A stretch of DNA of 64,000 bases, taken from contig CAJJDP010000015.1 of assembly GCA_905182995.1 (NCBI GenBank), positions 496,001-560,000 on the forward strand, read 5' to 3'. The stretch's first letter is position 1, and each line of letters opens with the position of its first letter. This stretch comes from Paramecium octaurelia. Taxonomy: Eukaryota; Ciliophora; Oligohymenophorea; Peniculida; Parameciidae. The notes under the pieces are model-generated. The model was not told the origin of the DNA and ran no database searches. It saw only the letters and a list, made by a program, of their open reading frames with translations. A program made the translations under genes and the position numbers. Shown one piece after another: positions 48,858 to 62,000 of this stretch.

Positions 48858-49242
48858 TATGTTTATTTAATAAATGAGAATAGATGGAGAGATTTTGGAA
48901 TGGACTAATTTCCTCAGAACATCTATGGACCCCCTTCTAAGAATAAAATAAATATTCTTGTGGTATAAATGTTTCAAATTAATAAAATTTAAAGATTTAT
49001 CATTTTATCAATATTTTATATAATTTGAATATTACACAGTCATATTGACTTCAACTGAGGATCTCCTATATTTATGGAACTGACTTTATTAATTATTCAT
49101 ATCATCTCTTTAAATTATTCAATATTTAAGAGTTCTGGGAGCATATTATAATTAAATATCAATACTTTAACTATTGTTAATTGGAAATATTAACAAAAAG
49201 AGTGAAATCCCTTTGATTTTAAAATTTATTAAACAATTAAAA
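48858..49242. other. Intergenic, divergent promoter region
   Basis: This 385-base AT-rich region lies between divergent genes, with no recognised feature. Confidence 0.4.
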
Positions 49243-49891
49243 ATGAAAACCTAAGAAGACCACTCAGAGTGATTAAATTGATAGAAACTATCTTCAAAAT
49301 TCAAAATACTCCTTCATAACAAGAATCAACAAATTACAAAAGGCAATAAAAGACTTGAAATCAGTTTACAATAATCAAAAACAATTGATGAATAAAGGGA
49401 TCAAGCTGAGTTGGTTTAATAAGGAACATTAAATTCTGATGTACTTGCTTTCTGTAAGAAATAAAATCATTCTGAATGAAAATAAGAATACAACACAAAA
49501 AAACATAACATAAAATGAATTCTAGAAGAAACCTTAGAAACTTATGTGAAAGCTATCAAATTGAATAATTCAGTGAACGAAAACTCTTAATAGGTATACT
49601 TAACTAAACAACATTAAAAATAGAAATCTTATGTATTAAAATAGATTGGAAAATTAAAATTTCGATCCATTTAATGCGTGAATAACTATTTTATTGAAAC
49701 ACTCTATTTCTAGATAAAGTACAATAAATACAAGATCTGACTCCCCATAAATTATATTTGAGGATAAACTAAATAAGGAACAAAAGAATTTTGTATTAAA
49801 CTAATGATGAATGAAGTTTGAGATTTAAATTTAGCACTAGTAATCAGATTGTGTGAATAGAGTATAAAACAATTCATATTGTTATAAATGA
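49243..49891 (+). CDS. Small lysine/asparagine-rich protein, unusual introns
   Basis: The protein would have 174 residues if introns of 16, 48, 36 and 24 nt are accepted; only this chain keeps the frame open from ATG 49243 to TGA 49891. The clearest coding stretches are SKYSFITRINKLQKAIKDLK, KLSWFNKEHQILMYLLSVRN and SDSPQIIFEDKLNKEQKNF. It is helical and basic, with no recognised domain. The 16-nt first intron would be near the lower limit for Paramecium, so the start exon is tentative. Confidence 0.42.
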
Positions 49892-50147
49892 TAATCAAAT
49901 AAATATTATTAGGACATGTCCTATTTGTAGAACTACATAAATAATAAAAGTCAAATAAACTAAGTTAATAAATTTTAATAAAATGCTCTATGGCCATAAT
50001 TTTGATTATTGAAATATTTCTTGTTAATATCTCATTAATAACTCAAGTTCTATAGATTAAATTAGTAAATATAAAAGGAATGTTTTCAATATTAGTATAA
50101 AATTTATATATTTATATTATAAATAATAGTTTTCTAATTAATAATTG

Positions 50148-52174
50148 ATGCTGAATTTACTATTCATTTTAATGATCTCTATTTGTAGTGCAGCTAATAA
50201 TACGTCTGTTTGTTTAGAAAAACTAAAAGAATTGATTGAATTACCTTTTGATGAATAGCTGGAAACCATCTTACCTTATTATTATTTATCAGGGGATTGG
50301 GTAGGCAAGTTTGGATACTACGATAGATGCTAGAGAAAGGACCACTCTTATACTTCTGTCGAAATTGATTAGCAACTCTACAAATAATATTATGGATTTT
50401 GTCATTCTAATTAGTGTTAAGCCAAAGACTTCAATTCTAAGGATGGACAAGAAACTATAAAAAAACTATTGAATGACAGTGGAATTGCAAACCTATTCAA
50501 AGTAAATTAATACTCTCAATGTAGATTGATCCATATACATTAACATTAAACTTCTACGATCCTTCAACTTATTTTCCACAACTTGGTTGGGAAACATATG
50601 TTACGTCAGGAGTATTATTAATCCTATTTATCATGATTATTATGGATCCTATATTGAGATTTGTAACAGCATGTTAAAGCAAGCATACTCCAGATGTTAG
50701 AGATCGGAGATCTTCTAGTCTACAGAGTCCGTACGGACTTCGAGAAGGCTTACAGGATAAAAGTCAATACTAACCAACATCTATCATTAAAGATTTCTCA
50801 ATCATTGTGAATTACAATAAAATAATCAATCTCAAAACAATAGATCCTAATCTAACTATTTTTAATGGAATCAGAGCCATTTCATTTATGATGGTTGCTT
50901 ATGGACATGTTAATGAAATGACTGCAATTTCTACATATATTAATGAAGTTAATTTGCAATATAAGTCCTGGGTTATTATCATACTCTATGATATGATGTA
51001 TGCTGTGGATATCTTCTTTTGGGTGGGTGGATTCTTTCTAGGTTATGTCATGTGTGAAGAACGAAAAGCAAAAACTCTACATCAAAAACCATCATCAATA
51101 TTCTTAAGTATTACTCATCGATTAATGAGAATTTGGCCATGTTATTTATTGTGCATAGCCATAAATTCATACATAATCCCGTATTTAGGAAGTGGTCCTA
51201 GATGGTTTTTAGAAGAGAGAGCAACACAATGTCCAGGGGGAGCATGGAAGAATGCCTTATTTATAGATAATTTTTATGAAGATTGGCTCATATGTTTCGG
51301 TTGGGGTTGGTATTTAACATGTGATTTTCAATTATTCTTAACATGTCTAATACCAATAATAATATATTGCTTTGATTACAAGGTTTTTTCAAAAATACTC
51401 ATTATTTTGATGATTATTGGTACTTTAGGATGGGCTTATTATCTTAGTGTTCATTATGATTTTCTTATACCAGGGCGAAATACTTATAATCCAAATTATT
51501 ATTACAAATTTTATGTTAGTTCTTATGCTAGAGCGCCACCTTACTTTTTAGGTTTACTGATTGGGATACTTTATAGGGAATTCAAGCAATCAAAAAAAAG
51601 TGGATAAGCTGCGTATTTGCAGCAATTTAGAGATTATGCTCAAAGAAATGGGTAGAGGTTGATAATGCAATTGTGTTGTTATGGATTGGGATTCGGGATA
51701 ATGTCATATCTGTTTTTTGGATGGAAGAAAGAGTTCAATCAGATTGAAATGAGTTGGCCTAAATGGTACTAGCATATTTATCATGCATTTTGTAGATTTT
51801 TATTTACTTTCGGATTGACATTGATTGTTCTACCCAATTTAGTTGGGGCCTATGATTTGTATATATAATATTCTTATTGTAGATTAAATTCTAAATTTAT
51901 GAATAACACTTTATTTAAATTTATGGCCAAAATCTCTTTTACTATGTATTTAGTACATCTAATGATAATATTAATATTGACTGAGACATTCTATGAGACT
52001 CCTACATTTGCCCAATTAGACTTAATAACTTGCTTTGTATGTGCGGTGGTTCTTTCGATTTTTTTTGGTTTGTTTTTGTCACTTTTGGTGGAGTTGCCAT
52101 TTGGGAATCTGGACACTAGATTAATAAAAATTATGATGAGACCAAAAAGGAAGGTGGATACTTTATTAGATTGA
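50148..52174 (+). CDS. NRF-6-like membrane acyltransferase (acyltransferase 3 family)
   Basis: The protein has 667 residues with one intron at 50502-50524. It has a signal peptide (MLNLLFILMISICSAAN), a Cys-containing luminal NRF domain (residues 18-140: CLEKL, YYDRCQRKD, GFCHSNQCQAKDF) and then an acyltransferase-3 membrane domain: IFNGIRAISFMMVAYGHVNE, MYAVDIFFWVGGFFLGYVMC, LMRIWPCYLLCIAINSYIIP and FMAKISFTMYLVHLMIILIL. The G-x-R-A-x-x-x-x-x-V-x-x-x-H segment is the family's conserved start. Animal NRF-6/NDG-4 proteins act in lipid transport or secretion; the substrate here is unknown. About 10-12 membrane helices are visible. Confidence 0.88.
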
Positions 52175-52240
52175 TTTATTTTTGATGAATTAATTTATTA
52201 ATATTGAAAAATTTATTATTTTTAATTTTTATTATAGAAA

Positions 52241-52822
52241 ATGAGATTGAAAAAAATCAAAAAAATAAGGGTAGGCTTTTTAATTTTGATTTTGATAATG
52301 ATCATTTTGGAGTCTTTGATGGATACGATGTGCGTAATTAGGAAGGAGGCTCATTTAACATTATATATTTTCGATATTGTTCTATATGCGCTCATTATTT
52401 ATGTTGAAGCACTGCAAATAGATTACTTGGTTTAGGTAATAAAGAAGTAGAAGCATCCACATATAAGAGGAAACCTAAAATTATATGAAACTTTTGTGTC
52501 TTTATCGATGCTATTTCTATTAAATCACATTTGTTTCCAAAGTTATTTTATGTATATTAATCGTGGAACATAAGAATGTTATTATTTATCCTAGGAAGGA
52601 GAGAGAAAATGGATTATATTTTTGTTTACTTTATTCATTGAATTATTAGTCTTCATAGATTTGCTAATAGTTTGTATTTAAGTTTGTAGAATAATTAAAA
52701 AGGATACAATTAGAAGCTCCAGTTTTTTAGTACTCCATAAGTACTTTGAGGATTATTTGGCATAGGAGCGAGGATCAAAATAACCTGCCAACTCTTCGTT
52801 TGAATCCTTGGGAAACTTCTGA
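52241..52822 (+). CDS. Four-helix membrane protein, function unknown
   Basis: This intronless gene encodes 193 residues. A very basic start (MRLKKIKKIRVG) leads into four hydrophobic segments: FLILILIMIILESLMD, LYIFDIVLYALIIYVEAL, FVSLSMLFLLNHICF and IIFLFTLFIELLVFIDLLIV. A cytosolic tail follows (KYFEDYLAQERGSKQPANSS). The positive-inside rule would place both ends in the cytosol. No family is recognised. It lies 66 bp downstream of the acyltransferase on the same strand. Confidence 0.65.
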
Positions 52823-53013
52823 ATGTTTTTGTTTTTATATATATTTTATACAAACAATCAAATTGTGTATGATCTCTTTCTACAAGAATGATAATTAGAA
52901 TCAATATTGGAGAGAGACTTCATGGAATTGGTAATGAAATAGAGTCTCCAAAAAAAACGGAACTTGTTTATATTAAATTAGTCTTTATTATTTATTATTA
53001 TTTATTGATTCAA

Positions 53014-56000
53014 ATGAAGAAGTTATAAGTTTACTTCTTATTGATATTGATGATTGCCATGACATGTAATTGTAGTTTAACCAAATTAGTTTAAGAGCAA
53101 ATTAAACTTGGAAGCTATGTTCAAATGCATGATCTAGAAAAAGTGGGTTCAATAGAGTTCACCAATCTAAATTGTGACTAAGACTTACTTAAATTGCAGC
53201 AATCCTTACAAACTTGGATGGAAATATTAAGAAATAAAGATTATTTAGAGGATGATGTGAATAATCTATCAGCATTAAAACTCGTTATTGCAAATATAAA
53301 AAACAATCAGAATCCAGAATTGCCAAGTATATCATATCTAATAATACAGAACTCTTCCAATACAAGTAATCCTATGTTGAACTAGTAAATTCAATCGGTT
53401 CAACTGAACAAACAGCATTTGATTAATGGAGACAAGAAGGACCATAAAAGCTAATTCAATCAATCAATCTCATTGAACAAGCTGACTCATCCCAAGATAT
53501 TCTAGAGTATTGCACTCAACTCGATTCCATGATCAATCTTCTCATTAATGAGAGAGAAGAATTAAAACAACAAATCAATACATCACAAGTAATAATTGTA
53601 CAATTCACCATAGTTGGTAGTGGACTAACTGGAGCAAAAGTCAAAGGAAGTTTAACAAGCACTTGAACAATGCAAATTACAATCATAATAAAAGACCTAA
53701 GCCAAACAAGGAGAAATTTAATAGACAATAACAATTGAGGACAACGGATAAATACATGAGTCATCTGTGGATCAGGAGAAACCAGTATTTGAAAACACTA
53801 TAGAAAAAGAGTAAGAGTTCATAGAATATGGATATGGATATTGGTTAAGATTTTTGACTCTCTATCCTAAACGATTAGAAAATGGAAAGGATGCCCCTTG
53901 GTATTTTTTAAGTAGATTAACTTCGAATAAAAATTATTAAAATATAGCAATGAATGACAGACTATTGGCAATATGGTTAGGTTAGGGATTCTATCATTTC
54001 ACTACATGTGATGAAATATAAAATCAACCAAATATCGTTTAAAATATCAATCATCATGATGACATTGAAGGGTAATGGACTTATATTTATTATTCATACA
54101 ATTCTATTTCAAAATAAGCAGTTGCAATTATTCAATACGGATAAGAATAACCATAATAAATTACTCACAATGTTCAACACACAAAGTCTAAATACTTAAG
54201 ATTCCTAGTTGGTGGTAAAGACAATAATTAATATCCTGGATTCAATGGTCAATTCTCATCAATATTCTTATCAACTAACCCTGGTGTCTTTATTTCTACA
54301 ATTGCTAAATTTAGTGAATCATTCAAAACAGTGAAATTACCTACTCAAGATTTTGAATCTATATTTAGAGTTTAATTAATAGATTAAGAAGTCACTAGAA
54401 ATCCTTCCCTTGAAGGTGATTACATGGCAGTTGGAGGAGGAACAAAGAAATTTCCTCTTGAATATTCAATTAGTGGTTGGTTCAAATGGGAAGAGATTGT
54501 TTAATAAGTGTGGCATTCAGTCTTTAGAGTCTAAATTAACAAACCATCAACTGATAAGTTTCTTGGAGACAGAACATTGTGTATGTTCATAGGAACAGCA
54601 TAAGGAGGAATATTCCATTTTCCTACTTATACTTATTAAAACATGAAGGGAGAGGGAACTTCCAATTTAGTCAATAACATTCACCACAATAACAAACATT
54701 TGGATTGGTTTTTTGTGTATTTTGGTTATTCTAAGAAACTAAAAAAGGCATTTGTTTAAGTAAGGTTGTCGACTGGAATTGAAACCTTAGAATACAATGA
54801 TGTTAACCATTACTATACACCTCAATTCCATACTTATGTTGGAAAAGATGAGCATTTTCCAGGCTTCAATGGTAAAATAGCATATGTAAATTTTGTTCTT
54901 GGGTCTGGTTCTTATAGAAATAAACCAGATTTCATTATAAAGGATGACTTGTTTGGCTATGAAGTTGGAGACACTAATCTTATTAAAAAGGTTTAGAAGG
55001 TGAATGAATAGAAATTACCAGCTGATGTAAAATAAGAGGAACCTATCAAACCTGAAGAAGTGAAGCCAGCATTCTAAGATAATGAAGATAGGGAAGTATC
55101 TTTTGAATCCACTGCACCTGTGCTTGAAAAAGAATACGAAGAATGTCCCTAAGTTTATGGATATGGATTTTGGCTTAGATTTATGCATGCTTATCCTAAA
55201 AGGCTTCTGTAGGGTAAAAATGCCCCTTGGTATTTCATTTCTCGATTGACATCCAATAGAAAATATGATAATGTGTAAATGGGTGATAGACTACTAGCTA
55301 TATGGTTGGGACAATCATTTTATCATTTCACCACCTGCGATACACAAAAGAACCAAGCTAATATGATATCAAATATCGATTATCCAGCAGATATTGAGGG
55401 AGTTTGGACATACATCCATTATTCATATAGTAAATAAACTCAGACGGCTAATTCATTTATAAGATATTCATAATCTGATATTTAATCCTCAAGTTTCTAA
55501 GCTTAACATCCTGATATTGATTATTTGAAGTTCATTTTTGGAGGAAATGATTAAAATAGATATCCAGGATTCAATGGATTCATATCTAAAATTATGATTA
55601 CAATTTCAAAAGATAACTTTCTTTCAACCAAAGAAGAATTCATAACATTTGTGTCTAAATTAGAATAACCCAAGGTTGGTCTCACTGATTTAATTACTTA
55701 TTAATTGATTGAAAATGAAACTCAACGATAAGATTCTGATGAATCTCTTGTTAAAACTTTAAATGACAACAATTAGAGATTTCCTCAAGAATATGCCATG
55801 AGTGGTTGGTTTAAATGGATTGGTCCTTAGAGAACTCCATGGCACAATATTTTTAGAGTATAAATCCAAACACCTTCAACAGACATTTATTTGGGAGATA
55901 GGACTTTATGCATGTGGCTTGGTTCTATTGAAGGAGGAGTATTACACTTCCCAACTTATACATATGATAATACTAATTCTAAGGGCAATCCAAACTATTA

Positions 56001-59000
56001 TAAAAATATCAAACACAATCAAAGACATTTGGAATGGTTTTATGTGTATTTTGGATATTAGAAATCTTCTAAACAAGCATATGTCTAAGTAGCTTGGCCT
56101 AAAGACACTCAAGATATATTGTATTAGAACATCAACCATTATTTGACTCCCTCATTTTACATTTTTGTGGGAAAAGATAACTTTTATCCAGGTCTATCAG
56201 GCAAATTAGCGTATGTGTATTTCAACCTTGGTAATGGGTCATTTAAAATGAAAAATGAAATTACAGATATCGTTGAGTCCTATTTGAAAGGCAGTGTGGT
56301 TATAAAACCTTAGATCTCAAATACTTAAAAAAAAGAATAAGAACAATCTACTTAAGAAATTAAATAGGTTAATTAAGACATTAAAGCAGTTAACCAAGAA
56401 ACTAAATAAATTAATCAAGAAACTAGATAAACTAATTAAGAAGAGAAATAAACTACTTAAGAAACTAAATAAGTTAATCAAGAAATTAAATAAAATAATT
56501 CAGAAACTCAACAAGTTAATTAAGAAACTAAATAAGTTATTTCAGAAACTAAATAAATTAATCAAGAAACTCAATAAATTAATTAAGAAGTGAAATAAAC
56601 TAATCAAGAAACCAAATAAATTAATCAAGAAACCAAATAAGCTAATTAAGAAATGAAATAAACTACTTAAGAGACCAAACAGGTTAATTAAGATATAAAA
56701 TAATCTAATTCAGATACTAAAGAAGTTAGTCAAGAAACTAAATAAATTAATCAATAGACAAAATAAACTACTTAAGAAAATAAGCAAGTTAATCAAGAAG
56801 TTAAATAAGAAACAAAATCAGTCAATTAAGAAACTAAATAAGTCAATTAAGAAACATAACAAACCAATTAGGAAACTAAATAAACTACTTAGGAAGTTAA
56901 ATAAACTAACTAAGAATCTAAATAAGTTAATTAAGAAGTAAAATAAACAACCTAGGAAACTAATGAATATAGTAAATAAGTTAATGAATAACTTAAATAA
57001 TCTAATGAATAAACTAAATAAGTTACTTAAGAGATTAAATAAGAAGATTAGAAACAATAAACAACCATTCCTTTTGATCATGATACTATTAAAGAAGGCT
57101 ATTCAGATACACCAGGATTAAAACCTGGAAAGATTGATCAATCAGAATAGTAAGAGTGTTCAGAATAAACAAATGACAAAGACACTCCTCTTGATAAACC
57201 TATTGAAAAGAAACCTGTAACTCGTACAGTTTAACAGTAAGAATAAACCTCAGAAGAAGCTTAAGCAATCATTATAGATTCCAAAGAAGTCAAAGTAGAT
57301 TAAAGTCTAAGTAGTTCTCAATAAAACTAAGAATTAACTAAGAAAGTAGATCAATAAATTGAGTCAAGTCAAAAAACTACGCAAGAAACTTAATAAGTTA
57401 CTTCAAAGACAAATGAAACTACTTCCTAAACTAACTCAATAACATAATAAACAAATGATGCATCCTCTATCACAAATACACAAACCTAATAAACTAATGA
57501 GACTATTTAATAAAATAATAAAACAATATAGGAAACAAATGAAACCAATTCTTAAAGCAATAAAACTATATAAGAAACAAGTGAAACTACTTAATAAAAC
57601 AATAAGACAATTTAAGAAACAAATGAAACAACTTAATCCAATAATAAAACAGTGTAATAAACAAATGAGACTGTATAATAAGTTAATCAAACAGTTTAAT
57701 AGACAAATGAGACCGTTTAATAAGTTAATAAAACATAATAGGAAACTAGTTAAACTACTTAATAAACTACTTAATAAAATACTTAATAAACAACTCAATA
57801 AAATACTTAATAAACAACTTAATAAAATACTTAACAAACAACTTAATAAACAACTCAATAAAATACTTAATCAGTAAATTAATCAACATAATAATCCAAT
57901 TCATAAACAACTGAATCAAAATCTACTTAAACAACCTAAGAAATCAATAATTCATCTTAATAAATTGATAAAATCACCTAAGAAACAAACGAATAATAAT
58001 AAGAATAACATGATTTCAAAATTATTGATCATAAAAACGAAGAAACGATTGATTAATAAACTATAGATATGCCAACATAGGAGGATGATTATTGTGTTTA
58101 AGATCAAGATGATGAATAAGAGGATGTTAAAGAAATTAAGATTATTCCAGGATAAACCTATGAAAATTAAATATCAAATGACAAAGAAGGAAAGAATCCC
58201 ATCGTTGACTAAGGAATAACAGTGGCAAATAATTATCAAGAATATGGGTATGGTTTTTGGATGAGATTCTTAACATTGTACCCTAGAGAATTAATTAAAG
58301 GAAAGGATGCTCCTTGGTATTTCATAAGTAGATTGACAAGAAATAAAAATTATGAAAATATTAAGTTGGGTGATAGGGTATTAGCAATATGGCAAGGAGC
58401 AGGATTTTACCATTTCACAACTTATGATGTTGATGGATTAAAGCCCAATGTGCTATTAAATATTGATTATCCAAATGATATTGAGGGTGTGTGGACATAC
58501 ATTTATTATTCGTACAGTACAGAACTTGATTAAGCTGTTGGACACATAAAATTTGGAAATTAAAAATTCACCACTATAAAGTAAAATGTGAAGCATGCTC
58601 CAACTACTTATTTGAGATTCATCTTAGGAGGTAACGACTAGAATAGATTTCCAAGTTTCAATGGAATTTTCACTAAAATAACTTTTGGCATAAAAAAGGG
58701 AACTTTTCTTCAGACATCAGAGTAGCTAATAATGAAATTAAACATTAATGAAGTGCCTTAGTAAATTGGGGAAGTGGCATAGAGTGTAAGGATGGTAGAA
58801 AACTAGGAAGCAAGAACTTCAGAGAATATGTATGAATACAAGGAAATAAGGAATAAGAAAGTTAAGTTTCCCTCAGAATATGCATTGAGTGGGTGGTTCA
58901 AATGGTCCACATTGATGGAAAAGGAATGGCATAACTTATTCAGAATATAGATTAGAAAGGAGTCCACAGACAGTTTCTTGGGAGACAGAACTTTGTCATG

Positions 59001-62000
59001 TTGGATTGGAAAGACTTAAGGAGGTGTGTATCAATTTCCCACTTATACCTACACGAATATGATTGGTAACGGGAATGCAAACTTATATAAAAACATCAAT
59101 TTAAAGGATAGACATACAAAATGGCATTTCATTTATTTTGGATATTCAAAGATCAAGAGTTAGGCCAATGCTTATGTAAAATGGTAAGAAGATGAGGATT
59201 AACTATTGTATGAGAATGTGAATCATTATTATGTCAAGAGATTATATGCATATGTTGGTAAGGATAGGTTTTACCCAGGGTTGAATGGTAAGATGGCATA
59301 TGTGGTTGTGAATTTTGGATTTGGTGCTTATAAAAATCAGAGGTAATTTGATGAAGAGATATTCAATTTCAATTTGGGAATGAGGGAATTGATGAGAAGT
59401 ACTTAGGATGTGGAATTCTAGCCATCAATAAGATAAGAAAAAATGGAGTAGAGTGGTTTTGATTCAGACTAGGCTAGTTTTGAATAGGATGAAAATGGTG
59501 AGAGACCATTTACGTAATATGGTTATGGTTATTGGATGAGATTTTTGACACTCTATCCAAAGAAACTATTAAATGGTAAGAGTGCACCTTGGTATTTTGT
59601 GTCAAGAATGACATGGAATCAGAATTACAATGATATAAATATGGGGGATAGAGCCTTAGCAGTATTTTTGGGAAGAGGATACTATTAGTTTTCTACTTGT
59701 AATTTGATTACTAAGAATACAAATCAAGAATAGAGAATTCCTCATCCAGATGATATCGAAGGAGTCTGGACATTTGTCTATTATTCATACAATAAGGAAT
59801 TAGGAAAGGCTGTTGGATTCATGAGATTTGGAAGTGACAAATTTTAATAGATTTAGCATACATAGGTTACACATTAGGATACTAAATACTTAAAATTAAT
59901 TGTAGGTGGAACTGATAAAAGAAGATACCCTGGATTTAATGGTCAATTTGCTAAGATATCATTCTCATCCAAAGAAGGATCTTTTGTAGATCAAGAGAAG
60001 GTTTTGAAATCCTATACACTTGAGAGAAGAGTGTAAAAAATTGTAACAATGAATGTGTTGGGAGATTAATAGTAGAGGAAATCAGGTGATGAAGGTGTGT
60101 TTGCTTAAAGTGATAAAGTTGATTTACCAACCGAATATGCAATTAGTGGTTGGTTCAAATGGTTACAAGTGGATCAATAGGAACCTTTGCATAGTATGTT
60201 CAAAGTAACAATCAGAAATCCTTCAGATGATTAATTAGGAGATAAAACCTTAGTGAGTTACGTAGGATAGAATGAGATATAGTTTTCTACTTATAGTTTC
60301 GAGAATATGGATGGAAGTGGTAATAAAGACATTTAAAGAAAGATTGAGCATAAGAATAGGCATTATAGATGGTTCTTTGTTTATTTTGGATATTAACATG
60401 AAACATCGACTTGTCATGTCCATATTTAATGGTCGGATGAGATGTCTTAGTAAGGATTCGCACACATTAATCATTACTTGACTAATTAATTTTACATCTA
60501 TGTTGGTAAAGAACCTCTTATTGCTGGGTTCAACGGATTGATTACTTAAGTTAAATTCAACATGGGTGAAGGAGCATTCAAATAAAGTACTGACTATAAG
60601 GATCAGGACAATATATTTGGTTTTGATTTGCAAACAATTAAGAAGGAAGTTAAAACATTTGATATCACTAAATCTAAGGAGAAAATTATGATAGACTCAA
60701 ATAGTGACGAGGAATCTAATTATCTGAAAGTGTTCAATAAAGAGGAGTTGGATGAGGTGTTTGAATATGGATATGGATTTTGGTTAAGATATCTAAGGAA
60801 TTATCCAAAAGTGTAAATTGAAGGGTTAAAGTAGGATTGGAGTTTCATCAGTAGATTGACTAAGAACGATGTTTTGTAAGATCTTACACTAGGGGACAGA
60901 GCTCTGGCAATTTGGCTGGGCAAAGGATTCTATCATTTTACTACTTACAATTAATAGCTCCCTAATATCTTCACTAATGTGAATCATCCTGCAGATATCG
61001 AAGGTTTATGGACATTCATTCATTACTCACATAATCTTAATAAGGAATAGAGTGTATCTTTTATTTAATTTGGTAATGATAAACCAATAAGGTCTGCCTA
61101 ATAGAGTGTTCAAGCGATACCAACTATTTTGAAGTTCTATTTGGGAGGTAGACACTTGACTTACAAGGGATTTAATGGATAGATAAGTGGGGCTTATGTT
61201 AGTGTGAATAAAGGCATTTATGTAGAGAGTGAGGAGAAGTTCCAGGATTTGTTAAAATCTATTCCTTAACCTGCAACATACAGAGTAGAATTGATCTAAA
61301 ATGTGTTGGTGGAGAAAAGCACAAGATTTGATATGAATTCAGAAGCGAAGCCATTTGAGTTTGAGAATTAGAAATTTAGTGGAGAATACTCTTGGAGTGG
61401 TTGGTTCAAATGGTCGAGTGCCATTTAAAATGCATGGCATTTGGCTGTTAGATTGTCGACACTTGAAAATTATGAAAATAAAAATAGTTTGGGAGACAGA
61501 ACATTATGTTTATGGATAGGATAGTAAGCAGGTGGAATCCTTTATTTCTCTACCTATACTTACACAGACTTATATGGTTCGGGAAATCCAAACAGTGTTT
61601 AAAATGTTCAATACAAGGACGATATTGCCAAATGGCATTTTATTTATTTTGGATATTCAAGAGTTTAATAGTTGGCTTATGGTAAAGTTGAGTTTGGTTA
61701 TAGAAAAGAGTAAGTCAATTTTGAGCATCACCATCATTATTTACCTAACAAATTCTTTTTGTCAATAGGCAAAGACAAATGGCATGATCCTTATTTAGGC
61801 AGCATAGCGTATTTGAGATTCCAATCAGGAGAAGGAGCATTTTATTAAGGAGAATTTAACGAGGTCAAAGATGACTTATTTGGGAATAAATTAGGATCAA
61901 TGGAATTGTTGAAATCTAAGATAAAATTTGATATTGATAAGGATGCTATCACTAAAATGTTTGCATCTCCATAAGTAGATTAAAAAGAACCTATATTCTC

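Noticed and set aside
56818-57081. Leu/Phe/Ile-rich 87-residue minus-strand ORF resembling a membrane protein
   Set aside because: It is the antisense of the KQxNQET repeats; its periodicity mirrors the sense repeats exactly.
57436-57858. Hydrophobic Leu/Ser/Cys repeat ORF on the minus strand
   Set aside because: It is the antisense of the Gln/Thr heptad block of the giant protein.
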